DNA from: Bacillus sp. EB01
GTDB lineage: Bacteria > Bacillota > Bacilli > Bacillales > Cytobacillaceae
NCBI RefSeq assembly: GCF_000613125.1
Contig: NZ_HG964497.1
Location: forward strand, 4,872,378-4,936,377
Length of the DNA stretch: 64,000 bases
Direction of reading: 5' to 3'
Position numbers and translations under genes: made by a program. The notes below the pieces were generated by a model. The model made no database searches. It worked only from the letters and a program-made list of their open reading frames with translations, and had not been told where the DNA came from. Of the stretch, positions 18,281 to 28,482 are shown in pieces; the stretch's first letter is position 1, and each line of letters starts with the position of its first letter.

Positions 18281-19582
18281 ATGACTATTTACCATTTTGT
18301 AGGTATCAAGGGGTCCGGAATGAGTGCTCTCGCACAAGTTCTCCATGATATGAATTATGAGGTGCAGGGCTCTGATGTCGAAAAGCGGTTTTTTACTCAG
18401 CAGGCTCTTGAGGAATCCGGAATAAAGATCCTTCCTTTTCAAAAAGAAAATATTCAGCCAGGCATGGTTGTTATCGCAGGTAATGCCTTTCCCGATACAC
18501 ATGAAGAAATTCAGGAGGCTTTAAGGCTTGGCCTTGAGGTTATCCGTTATCACCGTTTTCTCGGGGAATTTATGGAGAAGTTCATTAGTGTAGGAGTTAC
18601 TGGGGCACATGGCAAGACCTCTACAACAGGTCTTCTTGCCCATGTCATGAAAGGGGCTAAGCCTACTTCCTACCTAATTGGTGATGGTACAGGCAAAGGT
18701 GAGCTGGATGCTTCTTATTTTGTTTTTGAAGCATGTGAATACCGGAGGCATTTCCTGTCGTACCACCCGGATTATGCCATTATGACGAATATCGATTTTG
18801 ACCATCCCGATTATTTTGCAAATATTGAGGATGTATTTTCGGCATTCCAGGAAGTAGCTCTTCAGGTCAAGAAAGGCATCATTGCCTGCGGCGATGACGA
18901 GCATCTTCAGAAAATTCAAGCGAAAGTACCTGTTGTGTTTTATGGTTTTGGGGAGGACAATGATTTTCAAGCTCGAAATATTGTCAAAAGCCCTGAGGGG
19001 ACTACGTTCGATGTTTTCGTACGTAATACGTACTTCGAAACATTTACGCTTCCTTCCTACGGAGACCATAATATCCTTAACTCACTTGCGGTGATTGCCA
19101 TTTGCCATTATGAAAGTATGGATGTCAACATCGTCAAGGATCAGCTCAGAACCTTTGAAGGTGTTAAAAGAAGGTTTACAGAGAAAAAGCTTGGAAGCCA
19201 AATTGTTATAGATGATTACGCCCATCATCCTACTGAAATTAGGGCTACACTTGATGCAGCAAGGCAAAAGTTTCCTGACAGGGAAATTGTCGCTGTGTTC
19301 CAGCCTCATACGTTCACCAGGACACAGACATTCCTCCAGGAATTCGCAGACAGCCTCAGCCTGGCTGATAAAGTTTATTTGTGTGATATCTTTGGTTCCG
19401 CCAGGGAAAATCATGGAAAGCTGTCCATTAATGATTTGGTAGATAAAATTGGCGGTGCCGAGGTCCTATCGGAGGAACATACCGAAATCCTCCAGGGGCA
19501 TGAGGGCGGCGTCATCATATTCATGGGTGCCGGCGATATCCAAAAGTTCCAGGTAGCTTATGAAAAAGCATATACCGCTTAA
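18281..19582 (+). CDS. murC: UDP-N-acetylmuramate--L-alanine ligase
   Basis: Adds L-alanine to UDP-MurNAc, the first amino acid step of peptidoglycan precursor synthesis. The 433-residue protein starts [18 protein letters not shown], the Rossmann UDP-binding loop. It has the ATP P-loop [10 protein letters not shown] at residues 108-117 and the Mur motifs [19 protein letters not shown] and [13 protein letters not shown] 18281 has GGAGG upstream; the longer frame to 18230 is not conserved. Gene order sftA-murC-ytxG matches B. subtilis, with an M29 peptidase inserted after murC. Confidence 0.96.
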   Translation: MTIYHFVGIKGSGMSALAQVLHDMNYEVQGSDVEKRFFTQQALEESGIKILPFQKENIQPGMVVIAGNAFPDTHEEIQEALRLGLEVIRYHRFLGEFMEKFISVGVTGAHGKTSTTGLLAHVMKGAKPTSYLIGDGTGKGELDASYFVFEACEYRRHFLSYHPDYAIMTNIDFDHPDYFANIEDVFSAFQEVALQVKKGIIACGDDEHLQKIQAKVPVVFYGFGEDNDFQARNIVKSPEGTTFDVFVRNTYFETFTLPSYGDHNILNSLAVIAICHYESMDVNIVKDQLRTFEGVKRRFTEKKLGSQIVIDDYAHHPTEIRATLDAARQKFPDREIVAVFQPHTFTRTQTFLQEFADSLSLADKVYLCDIFGSARENHGKLSINDLVDKIGGAEVLSEEHTEILQGHEGGVIIFMGAGDIQKFQVAYEKAYTA

Positions 19583-19629
19583 TCTTTACCAGGATACTCA
19601 CGGAAAATGTTCGTTTGCAAAAGAGAATA

Positions 19630-19666
19630 AAAAAGGATGCAGGTTTACCTGCATCCTTTTTATTGT
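19630..19666. terminator. Bidirectional terminator between murC and the M29 peptidase
   Basis: 14-bp stem AAAAAGGATGCAGG / CCTGCATCCTTTTT with a 4-base loop, and A/T tracts on both sides. It can serve murC on plus and the minus-strand peptidase after it has crossed the truncated repeat. Confidence 0.85.
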
Positions 19667-19776
19667 TAAGGAAGTTTTAAATTCTAGACTTTGGATAACT
19701 TTTTTATTGAGTTTGTCTACGTCTAGCTGAACAAGGAAAGCTTCTCTGAAATTTCATCACATGAAATTCCGCGTTA
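19667..19776 (+). repeat. Modular intergenic element, copy 3 (truncated)
   Basis: Carries the about 55-base upstream extension (TTTGGATAACTTTTTTATTG...), also seen in copies 5 and 9, then GTCTAGCT at 19721 and about 50 bases of element before it stops 7 bases short of the minus-strand peptidase stop codon. The GGCGCTTGCGCTTTTGTT end is missing. Confidence 0.75.
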
Positions 19777-19782
19777 GACTGC

Positions 19783-20898
19783 TTACTTTAGGTTCTCCGG
19801 ATTCAGTTGCTCTAGTTCAGGAAGAACGAAGCGGCCGTCCTTGCGGATTAGTACATCATCAAAATAGATTTCCCCGCCACCGTATTCAGGACGCTGGATA
19901 TTGACCATGTCCCAATGGATATTGGAGTGGTTGCCGTTATAGGCGTCATCATAGCTTTGTCCAGGTGTGAAGTGGAAGCTTCCATCAATTTTTTCATCAA
20001 ACAGGATATCTTGCATTGGAGTCTGGATATAAGGATTGACACCAATTGCAAACTCCCCTACATAACGGGCACCTTCATCGGTATCGAAAATTTTGTTAAT
20101 GCGTTCTGTATCATTCGAGATTGCTTCAACAATTTTGCCATCCTTGAAAGTAAGCTTGACATTCTCAAAAGTAAAGCCCTGATAAGGTGAAGGTGTATTG
20201 TATGTGATAACTCCATTTACTGAATCCCGTACAGGGGCGGTATAAACCTCGCCGTCAGGAATATTCATTTGGCCTGCACACTTAATTGCTGGAATATCTT
20301 TAATTGAGAAGGTAAGATCAGTTCCGGGGCCGGTCAAGCGCACTTTATCAGTCCTGTTCATCAGCTCGACAAGGCTGTCCATTGCTTTATCCATCTTGCT
20401 GTAATCCAAGTTACATACATTAAAATAAAAGTCTTCAAATGCTTCTGTACTCATTTTCGCCAATTGGGCCATGGATGATGTCGGGTACCTGAGTACTACC
20501 CATTTAGTCTTAGGGACGCGGATATCTCTATGTACCTTCTTGCCAATCGTGTTCCCATGGATTTTCATTTTTTCATCCGGAACATCAGCATGTTCGCTAA
20601 TGTTATTTCCGGAGCGCAAGCCTATGTATGCATCCATTTCCTTCATTACAGCAGCTTCAAAGCCGGCAATCATGCTAAAGTTTTCTTCCTGTGCGCCCAT
20701 CAGCAGCGCCCGGTCTACCTGATGGTCTTTAAGAAGGACGAAGGGGTAGCCGCCAGCAGCGTATGCCTCTTTAACCAGGGCTGTTACAAGCTCGCGCTGA
20801 AGCCCGAAATTTTCAATCAATACTTTTTCACCTTTTTGCAGCCGGACAGAATAATTAATTAAATTCTTTGCCAGTGTCTCAATTCTAGGGTCCTTCAT
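19783..20898 (-). CDS. M29 (thermophilic-type) aminopeptidase
   Basis: 371-residue cytosolic metallo-aminopeptidase of the M29 family (AmpS/PepS/aminopeptidase T group). Visible family features are IENFGLQRELVTALVKEAY near the start, GTDLTFSIK, the metal region GEVYTAPVRDSVNG (Glu), GEFAIGVNP (Glu), HFTPGQSYDDAYNGNHSNIHWDMV (two His, Asp) and GGEIYFDDVLIRKDG. It is somewhat shorter than B. subtilis AmpS (about 410), so I leave the symbol blank. ATG 20898 has an AGGAGG-type site. It is inserted, relative to B. subtilis, between murC and ytxG, and points against them. Confidence 0.88.
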   Translation of the reverse strand: MKDPRIETLAKNLINYSVRLQKGEKVLIENFGLQRELVTALVKEAYAAGGYPFVLLKDHQVDRALLMGAQEENFSMIAGFEAAVMKEMDAYIGLRSGNNISEHADVPDEKMKIHGNTIGKKVHRDIRVPKTKWVVLRYPTSSMAQLAKMSTEAFEDFYFNVCNLDYSKMDKAMDSLVELMNRTDKVRLTGPGTDLTFSIKDIPAIKCAGQMNIPDGEVYTAPVRDSVNGVITYNTPSPYQGFTFENVKLTFKDGKIVEAISNDTERINKIFDTDEGARYVGEFAIGVNPYIQTPMQDILFDEKIDGSFHFTPGQSYDDAYNGNHSNIHWDMVNIQRPEYGGGEIYFDDVLIRKDGRFVLPELEQLNPENLK

Positions 20899-21092
20899 AT
20901 CGGAAACCTCCTTTATTTATCTAGAGAATAAACCTTTCATTACGTTCAGGAAAGATGCTTTCGCGTTATTTATTCCACCTACTAGTTTAACCCAATTGGT
21001 GGAAAAAGTTTAAAATTTAGATTAAAGAAGAAAAATTTTCTTTCTTTTGAAGGAAAAAAATAAGTTTTAGGGAAATAATAATACAACCAGCT

Positions 21093-21117
21093 GTTTATGG
21101 TTTTTCCCTATGGGTAA
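21093..21117 (+). promoter_or_regulatory. Sigma-B-type promoter of ytxGHJ
   Basis: GTTTAT at 21093-21098, a 13-base spacer and GGGTAA at 21112-21117 match the general stress consensus GTTTAA-N12-15-GGGTAT with one mismatch per box. In B. subtilis ytxGHJ is known to be sigma-B dependent, which supports the call. Confidence 0.75.
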
Positions 21118-21150
21118 AAGTAACTGTAGATTAACGGAGGTGTGAAACAG

Positions 21151-21630
21151 ATGGAAGTAATCTTATATTTAAGTGTGGCGGTTATTGCTATAGCATTTTT
21201 TGTCCTTGTAATCTATTTATCAAAGACATTGAAATCGCTCCAAATCACTCTAGAAAGTGTATCGAAGACACTGGTGGGCCTCGAACGCCAGCTTGATGGG
21301 GTTACGAAGGAAACAGCAGTTCTCCTGCATAAAACCAATGCTTTGGCAGATGATATCCACAGGAAATCTGAAAGTCTCAATACGGTTGTTGAAGCGGTGA
21401 AAAATGTCGGGACATCAGTCAACAAATTTAACCAATCTGTCCAGACTATTGTTGGCTCGGTTGATAAACAAATTGACCAGAATAAGGACAAGATTTCACA
21501 AATCGTTCAATGGAGTAATGTTCTCATTGAATTGAAGGACAAGTGGAATGCTAGAAAACAGGCTGCAGCTACAGCTTCAGTGAAACGTGAGTTGTTGGAG
21601 CCCCAAACTGATAGGGGTAATTTACAATAA
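21151..21630 (+). CDS. ytxG: YtxG, DUF948 general stress membrane protein
   Basis: 159-residue protein with one N-terminal transmembrane helix (about residues 3-23) and a long heptad-rich cytoplasmic helix, like the DUF948 family. The role is unknown; its B. subtilis homologue is induced by general stress. ATG 21151 has GGAGGTGTG upstream. It is the first gene of ytxG-ytxH, 16 bases before ytxH, behind the sigma-B-type promoter. The coiled-coil region suggests an oligomer or a membrane-cortex protein, but this is inference. Confidence 0.87.
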   Translation: MEVILYLSVAVIAIAFFVLVIYLSKTLKSLQITLESVSKTLVGLERQLDGVTKETAVLLHKTNALADDIHRKSESLNTVVEAVKNVGTSVNKFNQSVQTIVGSVDKQIDQNKDKISQIVQWSNVLIELKDKWNARKQAAATASVKRELLEPQTDRGNLQ

Positions 21631-21646
21631 GGGAGGCCTTGAATCA

Positions 21647-22144
21647 ATGACAGGCAGGGATAATGGAATGAGAGAGTTTGAAGAAAAGAATGTCACATCA
21701 AAAGACTTCATAACAGGTGCAGTAATAGGCGGATTGATTGGTGCCGCTGCAGCTTTATTCCTCGCACCAAAGTCAGGGCGTGAAATGAGGGAATCTGTCT
21801 CAGGACAAGCATCCGCTCTGAAGGACAGAACAGTCCAAATGAAGGATACAGTCGTTGAAAAGACTGGCGAACTAACCAACATCACGAAAGAAAAAACATC
21901 TTCATTAACACAGGCAGTCTCTCAGCAATCCTCCAATTTGATTGGGAAAATCAAGGGATCTGAGACTGTTGAGGAACCAGCTGGTGAGGCTGAGGTTCCG
22001 GCTGTAGAGACTGAGTATATTCCGCTTGAAACCTCCAACAGGCCTTTTGAGGAATTGACCCTTTCCGATGATGCCGAAGTCCGTGAAAAGCTCGAGGAAG
22101 TCAAGGAAGCTCTTGATGGCGAAGAATCTAAATACAATAGCTAA
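21647..22144 (+). CDS. ytxH: YtxH, gas-vesicle-protein-like stress protein
   Basis: 165-residue YtxH-family protein. After a short polar start comes a glycine/alanine-rich membrane-like segment (FITGAVIGGLIGAAAALFLAPKSGREMRES), then a repeated amphipathic helix region and an acidic Pro/Glu-rich tail that is unlike the compact B. subtilis protein. The function is unknown; the gene is part of the sigma-B group. ATG 21647 has GGGAGG 10 bases upstream. A hairpin terminator at 22175 separates it from ytxJ. Confidence 0.85.
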   Translation: MTGRDNGMREFEEKNVTSKDFITGAVIGGLIGAAAALFLAPKSGREMRESVSGQASALKDRTVQMKDTVVEKTGELTNITKEKTSSLTQAVSQQSSNLIGKIKGSETVEEPAGEAEVPAVETEYIPLETSNRPFEELTLSDDAEVREKLEEVKEALDGEESKYNS

Positions 22145-22174
22145 CAGTCTGGAACTGATTAGTTGAAAAACGGG

Positions 22175-22207
22175 ACGGTGAAGTGATATTATTGCTTCAC
22201 CGTTTTG
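22175..22207 (+). terminator. Terminator after ytxH
   Basis: 9-bp perfect stem ACGGTGAAG/CTTCACCGT (22175-22183, 22195-22203) followed by TTTT. It may only attenuate expression, since ytxJ follows 31 bases later. Confidence 0.7.
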
Positions 22208-22237
22208 CATGAAATCACTAGGAAAAGGAGAATCGTA

Positions 22238-22561
22238 ATGATTAATACACTTGAGTCAATTGAACAATTCGATGAAATTATTAAAAAGGAATCGAAAGTC
22301 ATGATCCTGAAGCATAGCAGCACTTGCCCCATTTCGCATGCGGCATTTGAAGAATATGGTGAATTTGCCGGCGATGACAGCATACCTGCCTGGATGCTGA
22401 TTGTTCAGGAATCACGCCCTCTATCCAATCATATCGCTGAAACATATGGCATTAAGCATGAATCCCCTCAAGCTATCCTCTTTGCAGATGGACAGCCAGT
22501 GTGGAATGCATCTCATTGGAAAATAACAAAAAAATCCCTTAACGAAGCAATCCAAGGATAA
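22238..22561 (+). CDS. ytxJ: Bacilliredoxin-like protein YtxJ (BrxC)
   Basis: 107-residue thioredoxin-fold protein of the DUF2847 family. The active-site segment is HSSTCPISHAAF, a monothiol TCPIS motif at about residues 29-33. In B. subtilis, YtxJ (BrxC) is described as a monothiol bacilliredoxin that removes bacillithiol from oxidised proteins. ATG 22238 has AAAAGGAGAA upstream; the frame extends to 22205 without a site. It is the third gene of the ytxGHJ group. Confidence 0.87.
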   Translation: MINTLESIEQFDEIIKKESKVMILKHSSTCPISHAAFEEYGEFAGDDSIPAWMLIVQESRPLSNHIAETYGIKHESPQAILFADGQPVWNASHWKITKKSLNEAIQG

Positions 22562-22651
22562 TTAATAGTTTTTAATCATTATATTGATTTGATAGCCGCC
22601 TTCATGCTGGGTAACCACTGAAAGTGGCCGTACTTTTAATTTTGTTCCCAA

Positions 22652-22680
22652 GCTCGCCAAATGGCGAGTTTTCTTTATTT
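22652..22680 (+). terminator. Terminator of ytxJ
   Basis: 7-bp stem CTCGCCA/TGGCGAG with a 2-base core loop, and a T-rich tract downstream. Confidence 0.65.
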
Positions 22681-22762
22681 TTATAAGGGATGGGTAATAA
22701 TAGGGGAGCAGAGAAATAAATATACTTTAGCACTTAAAAGCGTTTAATTGTTAAAGAAAATG

Positions 22763-22791
22763 ATGACAAAATTTTCGTAATAAAGTATAAT
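22763..22791 (+). promoter_or_regulatory. Sigma-A promoter of aroA
   Basis: ATGACA (22763-22768), 17-base spacer, TATAAT (22786-22791). The predicted start is near 22798, giving an untranslated leader of about 80 bases. Confidence 0.7.
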
Positions 22792-22879
22792 ATATCCTAT
22801 TAGCCGGGAGATGCGCTAATTCTCCATTATTGCCTAAACTATTGATGAAATTCGGGCTGACGAAAGGACGGAATACGGT

Positions 22880-23950
<1,071 letters not shown>

Positions 23951-23955
23951 TCCTC

Positions 23956-23994
23956 AGAATGCCTTCTGTCCGGGACAGAAGGCATTCTTTTGTT
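23956..23994 (+). terminator. Terminator of aroA
   Basis: 15-bp stem around AGAATGCCTTCTGTC / GACAGAAGGCATTCT with a short GC loop, followed by TTTTGTT. Confidence 0.85.
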
Positions 23995-24056
23995 AAAAAG
24001 AAAATTCTATTGCCATAATGCGGCCGTGCTCAATGATTACTCAATAAAGTCCTGTC

Positions 24057-24188
24057 AGTTCCGAAAGGGAGCCGCCTTGGATTGAAAGGTACAGAGAAGG
24101 CTTCAGTACCCGAATTGAGTTGCTCGAGTTTGTGAAGGTAACGGAGAAGGCGAAGTGCCTAAAGCAACCTGCCAAAGCTCCGGGAACT
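24057..24188 (+). ncRNA. Candidate structured RNA between aroA and ccpA
   Basis: The 23995-24355 gap has no open gene but folds well by eye. The closing stem is GTTCC (24058-24062) with GGAAC (24183-24187), continued by GGAGC (24068-24072) with GCTCC (24177-24181). Inside are a hairpin GGTAC/GTACC (24088-24110) and a longer arm GTTGCT/AGCAAC (24119-24168) that ends in AGGC/GCCT (24148-24160). The two inner arms resemble each other in sequence. It could be a leader of ccpA, a separate small RNA or a decayed repeat. I cannot name a family. Confidence 0.4.
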
Positions 24189-24355
24189 TGTAAATTTTCA
24201 AATAAATTTAGAGGATGTTAATTGCAGCAATTCGGCGGTTATCGTATGATTAAACAAAACTAGTATGTATATTCAATCACATACTAAAAATGACTAGCGA
24301 ATTCAAGAAGAGGCAAAATAAAAAAAATGGCCTGTTTTTAAGGAGTGTTACACAG

Positions 24356-25354
24356 ATGAATATTACGATTTATGATGTTGCCAGGGAAGCAAATGTTTCA
24401 ATGGCAACGGTGTCAAGGGTTGTAAACGGAAACCCGAATGTTAAACCTGCAACAAGAAAAAAGGTTATGGAAGTAATCGACAGACTTGGTTATAGGCCAA
24501 ACGCTGTGGCAAGGGGACTTGCGAGCAAAAAGACTACAACAGTCGGTGTCATTATTCCAGACATCTCGAGCATTTTCTTTGCTGAATTAGCAAGGGGTAT
24601 TGAGGACATCGCTACGATGTATAAATATAATATTATCCTCAGCAACTCCGACCAAAATAAGGACAAGGAACTTCACCTTCTGAACACAATGCTGGGTAAG
24701 CAGGTGGATGGTATTGTTTTTATGGGAGGAAATATCACTACGGAGCATGTTGAAGAATTTAAAAAATCCCCGGTCCCGATTGTATTGGCTGGATCAGTGG
24801 AACAGACCAGGGAAATTCCATCTGTCAATATTGATTACGAGCAGGCTGTATTTGACTCAGTAATGGAATATGTCGAGCGGGGCCATAAACGCATCGCCTT
24901 CATAATCGGGCCGCTTCACGAGCCAAAGAACAGCGAGTTGAAGCTGAAGGGATACAAGAGGGCTCTTGATGAGGCAGGTATTCAATTTAATGAGGAATAT
25001 ATTGTAGAAGGTGACTATACGTATGATTCAGGCATCGAAGCAATAGAGAAACTGATTGAGTCAGACGAAAGGCCGACTGCAATCCTCGTTGGATCTGATG
25101 AAATGGCACTTGGGGTTATCCATGGGGCTCAGGATAAGGGCTTTAGTATACCGGAGGACTTTGAGGTGATTACTTCGGATAATACCAGGCTTTCACTCAT
25201 GGTTCGTCCCCAGCTTACGACACTCGTGCAGCCTCTATATGATATAGGTGCAGTATCAATGAGGCTTTTGACCAAGTATATGAATAAGGAAAAGGTCGAT
25301 GAGCATACCGTTGTCCTTCCGCATCGAATCGAACAAAGAAATTCAACGAAGTAA
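24356..25354 (+). CDS. ccpA: Catabolite control protein A
   Basis: LacI/GalR-family master regulator of carbon catabolite control. With HPr(Ser46-P) as corepressor it binds cre sites to repress or activate genes. The 332-residue protein begins [34 protein letters not shown] (N-terminal helix-turn-helix and hinge helix), followed by a periplasmic-binding-like core with [22 protein letters not shown] 24356 has AAGGAG upstream; the 22 extra in-frame residues back to 24290 are not conserved. Likely targets in the window are cre sites at acuA/acsA, the methionine gamma-lyase gene and ackA. Confidence 0.96.
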   Translation: MNITIYDVAREANVSMATVSRVVNGNPNVKPATRKKVMEVIDRLGYRPNAVARGLASKKTTTVGVIIPDISSIFFAELARGIEDIATMYKYNIILSNSDQNKDKELHLLNTMLGKQVDGIVFMGGNITTEHVEEFKKSPVPIVLAGSVEQTREIPSVNIDYEQAVFDSVMEYVERGHKRIAFIIGPLHEPKNSELKLKGYKRALDEAGIQFNEEYIVEGDYTYDSGIEAIEKLIESDERPTAILVGSDEMALGVIHGAQDKGFSIPEDFEVITSDNTRLSLMVRPQLTTLVQPLYDIGAVSMRLLTKYMNKEKVDEHTVVLPHRIEQRNSTK

Positions 25355-25356
25355 AA

Positions 25357-25671
25357 AACAAAAGCGCAAGCGCCTTCGTGACAGGCAAAAAACGCCTGTC
25401 CCTGCGATGATTATTCTCAGGTGCTTTCCTTAGTGATCATCGCCGTACAAAGTGGAGGGGCTTCGACTGAGATAAAATGAACCTTCCATCAGCGCTTTTT
25501 GCTGATGGTTAGGTGAATGAATCGGACCTTTAGGGACAGTTGCCGACGAAGGAGGCCTACTGTCCTTTAAGGTGGGGTAAAGGAATCACGAAGAGCGACA
25601 GCGCATTCGTGCATGACTTATCGTAGGGAGGAGACCTGAAGTTTGCTAGGCGATAGGCGCAGGAGCTGGAC
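25357..25671 (-). repeat. Modular intergenic element, copy 4 (long form)
   Basis: Read on the minus strand it begins GTCCAGCTCC and ends CTTGCGCTTTTGTT, two bases from the ccpA stop codon. It has two optional modules: one of about 110 bases (near 25478-25590), shared with copy 7, and one of about 60 bases (near 25376-25432), shared with copy 9. The GTCCAGCT end is 4 bases from the terminator at 25676. Confidence 0.85.
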
Positions 25672-25675
25672 GTAT

Positions 25676-25728
25676 AAAAAGGCTGTCTCGAAAGCTCGTC
25701 ACTAAACGAGCTTTTTGGACAGCCTTTT
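25676..25728. terminator. Bidirectional terminator between ccpA and acuC
   Basis: Long hairpin with an outer stem AAAAGGCTGTC/GACAGCCTTTT and an inner stem GAAAGCTCGT/ACGAGCTTTTT. It serves the converging ccpA and acuCBA transcripts. Confidence 0.85.
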
Positions 25729-25827
25729 GAATGTTTAAACGGACGGAGCGGTTTTAAACAAAAATTCCGGTTTTACCTTACATTCTCTATCTTAATAGCA
25801 ACAAAGCTAACGTAAACACTATAAAAA

Positions 25828-27003
25828 CTATACCGATTCAGTTTTTGATGTATTTCTGATAGGATATAGTGCTTTTTCAAGTGTCAATAAGTTCTTTTCA
25901 GTTATCTCAGCTTTTCTGGGGATAGGCTTATAAATATCCGGACCGTCCCACCACGAATCGGGAAGAGGCACCCCGGCTTTCGTTTGCCACTTTTCAGTCC
26001 AGGCAGCAGGCAGATTTCCGGTCGCACTTGAAGCCTTCCCTGTCATTTCCATCCAAATCAAAGCCCATGCTCTTGGAACAACTCTCCAAATATCATAGCC
26101 GCCGCCGCCTACAGCAACCCATCGGCCATCACAATAGCGGTGTGCGAGTTCATGGGCGAGCTTTGGTATTTCACGGTAGATATTCATAGTCCCATATAAA
26201 TGGGTAAGCGGATCATAGTAATGTGAATCCGCACCGTTTTGGGTCAGGATTATATCGGGTTTAAAGAACTCAGTAACCTCTGTCAGGGCTGTTCTGTAGA
26301 TATGCAGCCAAGATTCGTCTTCCGTGAAGGCATCCAGAGGGATATTAAAAGAAAAACCATACCCCTTTCCCTGGCCGCGCTCGTTTATTGAACCGGTACC
26401 AGGAAAGAGATACCTACCTGTCTCATGAATAGATAAGGTACATACATCAGGATCATCATAAAAGGACCATTGAACCCCATCCCCGTGATGTGCGTCCGTG
26501 TCTACATAAAGGACCCTTGCCTTGTATTTTTCCTGCAGGTATTTTATTGCCACGGAGCTGTCATTGTAAATGCAAAATCCTGAGGCCTTTCCCCTAAATC
26601 CATGATGAAGCCCTCCCCCGAGGTGCAATGCATGGGTTGCTTTTCCTGTCATAACCATATCGACCGCTTCGAGTGTTCCTCCCACTATCATTGCGCTTGT
26701 TTCATGCATATTGGTAAATATTGGGGTGTCCTCGGTTCCCAGGCCAAAGTTCTCTGCCGAATCTCCAGTTAAAAGACCTTTTCCAGCCATTTTGACTGCA
26801 TGGACATAGGAAGGATCATGAATGAGGCATAATTCCTCTTCAGTGGCCATCCTTGGTGGAACGATTGATGAGTCATCTAGAGCGCCTGAGTGTTTTAATA
26901 GGTCAATTGTCAGCTTAATCCTGAATTGATTAAAAGGGTGCTGGCTGCCAAAATTGTATTTCAGTAGTTCTTCTGAAAAAATAAAGGCGCTTGAATCGTT
27001 CAT
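25828..27003 (-). CDS. acuC: AcuC, class I histone-deacetylase-fold protein deacetylase
   Basis: Zinc-dependent deacetylase that removes the acetyl group from acetyl-CoA synthetase (AcsA), reactivating it. The 391-residue protein shows [17 protein letters not shown] (tandem His region), [19 protein letters not shown] (metal Asp/His) and [16 protein letters not shown] chose ATG 27003 because it overlaps the acuB stop in an ATGA junction and matches the conserved start [10 protein letters not shown]; a frame nine residues longer exists. It is the last gene of the acuABC operon. Confidence 0.94.
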   Translation of the reverse strand: MNDSSAFIFSEELLKYNFGSQHPFNQFRIKLTIDLLKHSGALDDSSIVPPRMATEEELCLIHDPSYVHAVKMAGKGLLTGDSAENFGLGTEDTPIFTNMHETSAMIVGGTLEAVDMVMTGKATHALHLGGGLHHGFRGKASGFCIYNDSSVAIKYLQEKYKARVLYVDTDAHHGDGVQWSFYDDPDVCTLSIHETGRYLFPGTGSINERGQGKGYGFSFNIPLDAFTEDESWLHIYRTALTEVTEFFKPDIILTQNGADSHYYDPLTHLYGTMNIYREIPKLAHELAHRYCDGRWVAVGGGGYDIWRVVPRAWALIWMEMTGKASSATGNLPAAWTEKWQTKAGVPLPDSWWDGPDIYKPIPRKAEITEKNLLTLEKALYPIRNTSKTESV

Positions 27004-27650
27004 ATTGGCATACCCGGAATATTTGGCCATACCACATGATGACCGGCAGCCTTCAGGTCATGGATAAGGCCAACAGGATTCATTGTCTGTACGCGGATGA
27101 CCAATATTTTGTATGCTTCATCTTGTTTATCAGGATAAACAAGGACACTTTGGATATTAGCTTTACGGTTCTTAATCACATTGGCTACTTCCCAGAGAGT
27201 CCCGGCTTTATTGGGCACCTTTACTTCAATTTGTGAACCCGGCTGATGTGCGCCAGTGAGCTCCACAAGTGTGTGGAGCAGGTCTGTTTCTGTCACAATC
27301 CCCACAAGCCTCTGGTCCTGGATGACCGGTACACAGCTAATATGATGCTCATAAAGCAGGGCGGCAATTTCCTCAACAAAGTCGAGAGGGTGCCCCGTAA
27401 TGAGATTTCTTTTCATAATCGTTTCCAAAGGCTTTTGAAGATCTTCAACATGCTCCTCCCTCCTAAAAATAGACGGAGCCGCATCCCTGATATCTCTGTC
27501 TGACACAAGTCCAACAACATGACCCTGTTCATCTATTATTGGGATGTGGCGTATTTTGTGATCTTCCATCATTTTAATTGCATCTGCAATCGTATTTGAA
27601 GCCCTCAAGGTGGCAACATTGGTTTTCATGATTTGTTCTATAATCATCAC
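27000..27650 (-). CDS. acuB: AcuB, CBS-ACT domain protein
   Basis: 216-residue regulatory protein of the acetoin/acetate utilisation operon. Two CBS domains (residues about 1-60 and 78-135, e.g. [14 protein letters not shown] and [14 protein letters not shown]) are followed by an ACT-like domain ([30 protein letters not shown]). CBS pairs bind adenine nucleotides, so an energy- or nucleotide-sensing role is plausible; no enzyme activity is expected. It starts 8 bases after acuA and overlaps acuC by 4 bases, so the three proteins should be translationally coupled. Confidence 0.93.
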   Translation of the reverse strand: MMIIEQIMKTNVATLRASNTIADAIKMMEDHKIRHIPIIDEQGHVVGLVSDRDIRDAAPSIFRREEHVEDLQKPLETIMKRNLITGHPLDFVEEIAALLYEHHISCVPVIQDQRLVGIVTETDLLHTLVELTGAHQPGSQIEVKVPNKAGTLWEVANVIKNRKANIQSVLVYPDKQDEAYKILVIRVQTMNPVGLIHDLKAAGHHVVWPNIPGMPI

Positions 27651-27658
27651 ACTACCCC

Positions 27659-28291
27659 CTAATACATGAAGCGGTTCATGAACCTGAGCTGATCAAATTT
27701 TTGAATGGATTCCGGGCTTACCCTTTTGCCAATACGGGCCATAAGGCAATTGGCCGGGTGTGAACTGATTTCGGGATCATCGGTGGCATACCATTCCAGG
27801 CCGCCGGCATTCATCATTTTCTCCATGACCTTTCTATATTCCCATACATTTAACCCAGTTCCTTTTAAGTCCCAATGCCAGTAATATTCGGTGGTTATCG
27901 TTATGTAGTCCTCCATTGCATCATCCATAATCGATACTCTAAGAAGGTTTTTACCAACGGATGCCCCTCGAAACTCGGGTATAACCTCAATGGCCCCGAG
28001 TTCTATCAAATCTTCCATTTTTCCCTCAGACCAGCGTTCAAGCGGATCAGGGTATAAATACGTTACATAGCCGACAATTTCATGGTTGTGCCTGGCAATG
28101 ATAATACGGCCCTCAGGCAATGAGGCAATTTCAATTAAGGCCTTATGCTGCTGGGCTGGCTGCCGGAAAGCAACAAGATTCTCGTGAAATTCATAGCCCG
28201 CTAGTTTTTCGGCGGAAATTGGCCCTTCAATTATGAGATTCCCTTTTGCGGTTTTTAGCTCTTTCGCATTATATGTTTTTATATGTTCCAT
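27659..28291 (-). CDS. acuA: AcuA, protein acetyltransferase acting on AcsA
   Basis: GNAT-family acetyltransferase that acetylates the catalytic-loop lysine of acetyl-CoA synthetase and switches it off. The 210-residue protein has the acetyl-CoA loop region [15 protein letters not shown] and is very close to B. subtilis AcuA along its length, including the [13 protein letters not shown] and YYWHWDLKG segments. ATG 28291 has GGCGGTGA upstream. It is the first gene of acuABC and diverges from acsA, its target, with a shared 190-base control region. Confidence 0.94.
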   Translation of the reverse strand: MEHIKTYNAKELKTAKGNLIIEGPISAEKLAGYEFHENLVAFRQPAQQHKALIEIASLPEGRIIIARHNHEIVGYVTYLYPDPLERWSEGKMEDLIELGAIEVIPEFRGASVGKNLLRVSIMDDAMEDYITITTEYYWHWDLKGTGLNVWEYRKVMEKMMNAGGLEWYATDDPEISSHPANCLMARIGKRVSPESIQKFDQLRFMNRFMY

Positions 28292-28326
28292 TACGTCACC
28301 GCCTGCTAAGCTTAGATAATACTTCT

Positions 28327-28362
28327 ATTATACATAAATTCCGGTCTGATAAAGCGCTTTCA
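28327..28362 (-). promoter_or_regulatory. acuABC -10 box and overlapping cre site
   Basis: The minus-strand TATAAT is at 28327-28332. A CcpA site matching TGWAANCGNTNWCA at 12 of 14 positions (AAAGCGCTTTCA core) lies at 28349-28362, over the expected -35 region of that promoter. Binding there should repress acuABC; CcpA control of acuABC and acsA is known in B. subtilis. Confidence 0.7.
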
Positions 28363-28421
28363 CTAAATTTTCTGGAAAAAGAGCCACGATATTAAAGTAT
28401 AAAGGGGAAATATTTTAAAAA

Positions 28422-28450
28422 TTGTGAATAGCATTCTTTTATACTATAAT
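28422..28450 (+). promoter_or_regulatory. Sigma-A promoter of acsA
   Basis: TTGTGA (28422-28427), 17-base spacer, TATAAT (28445-28450). The transcript start is near 28457, about 100 bases from the cre centre. Confidence 0.7.
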
Positions 28451-28482
28451 AATATAAACGCGATAAAGGGGGAAAGTTTAAA

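Noticed and set aside
22741-22765. cre site upstream of aroA (AAAAGCGTTTAA)
   Set aside because: Matches only about 11 of 14 consensus positions and is not known for aroA; too weak.
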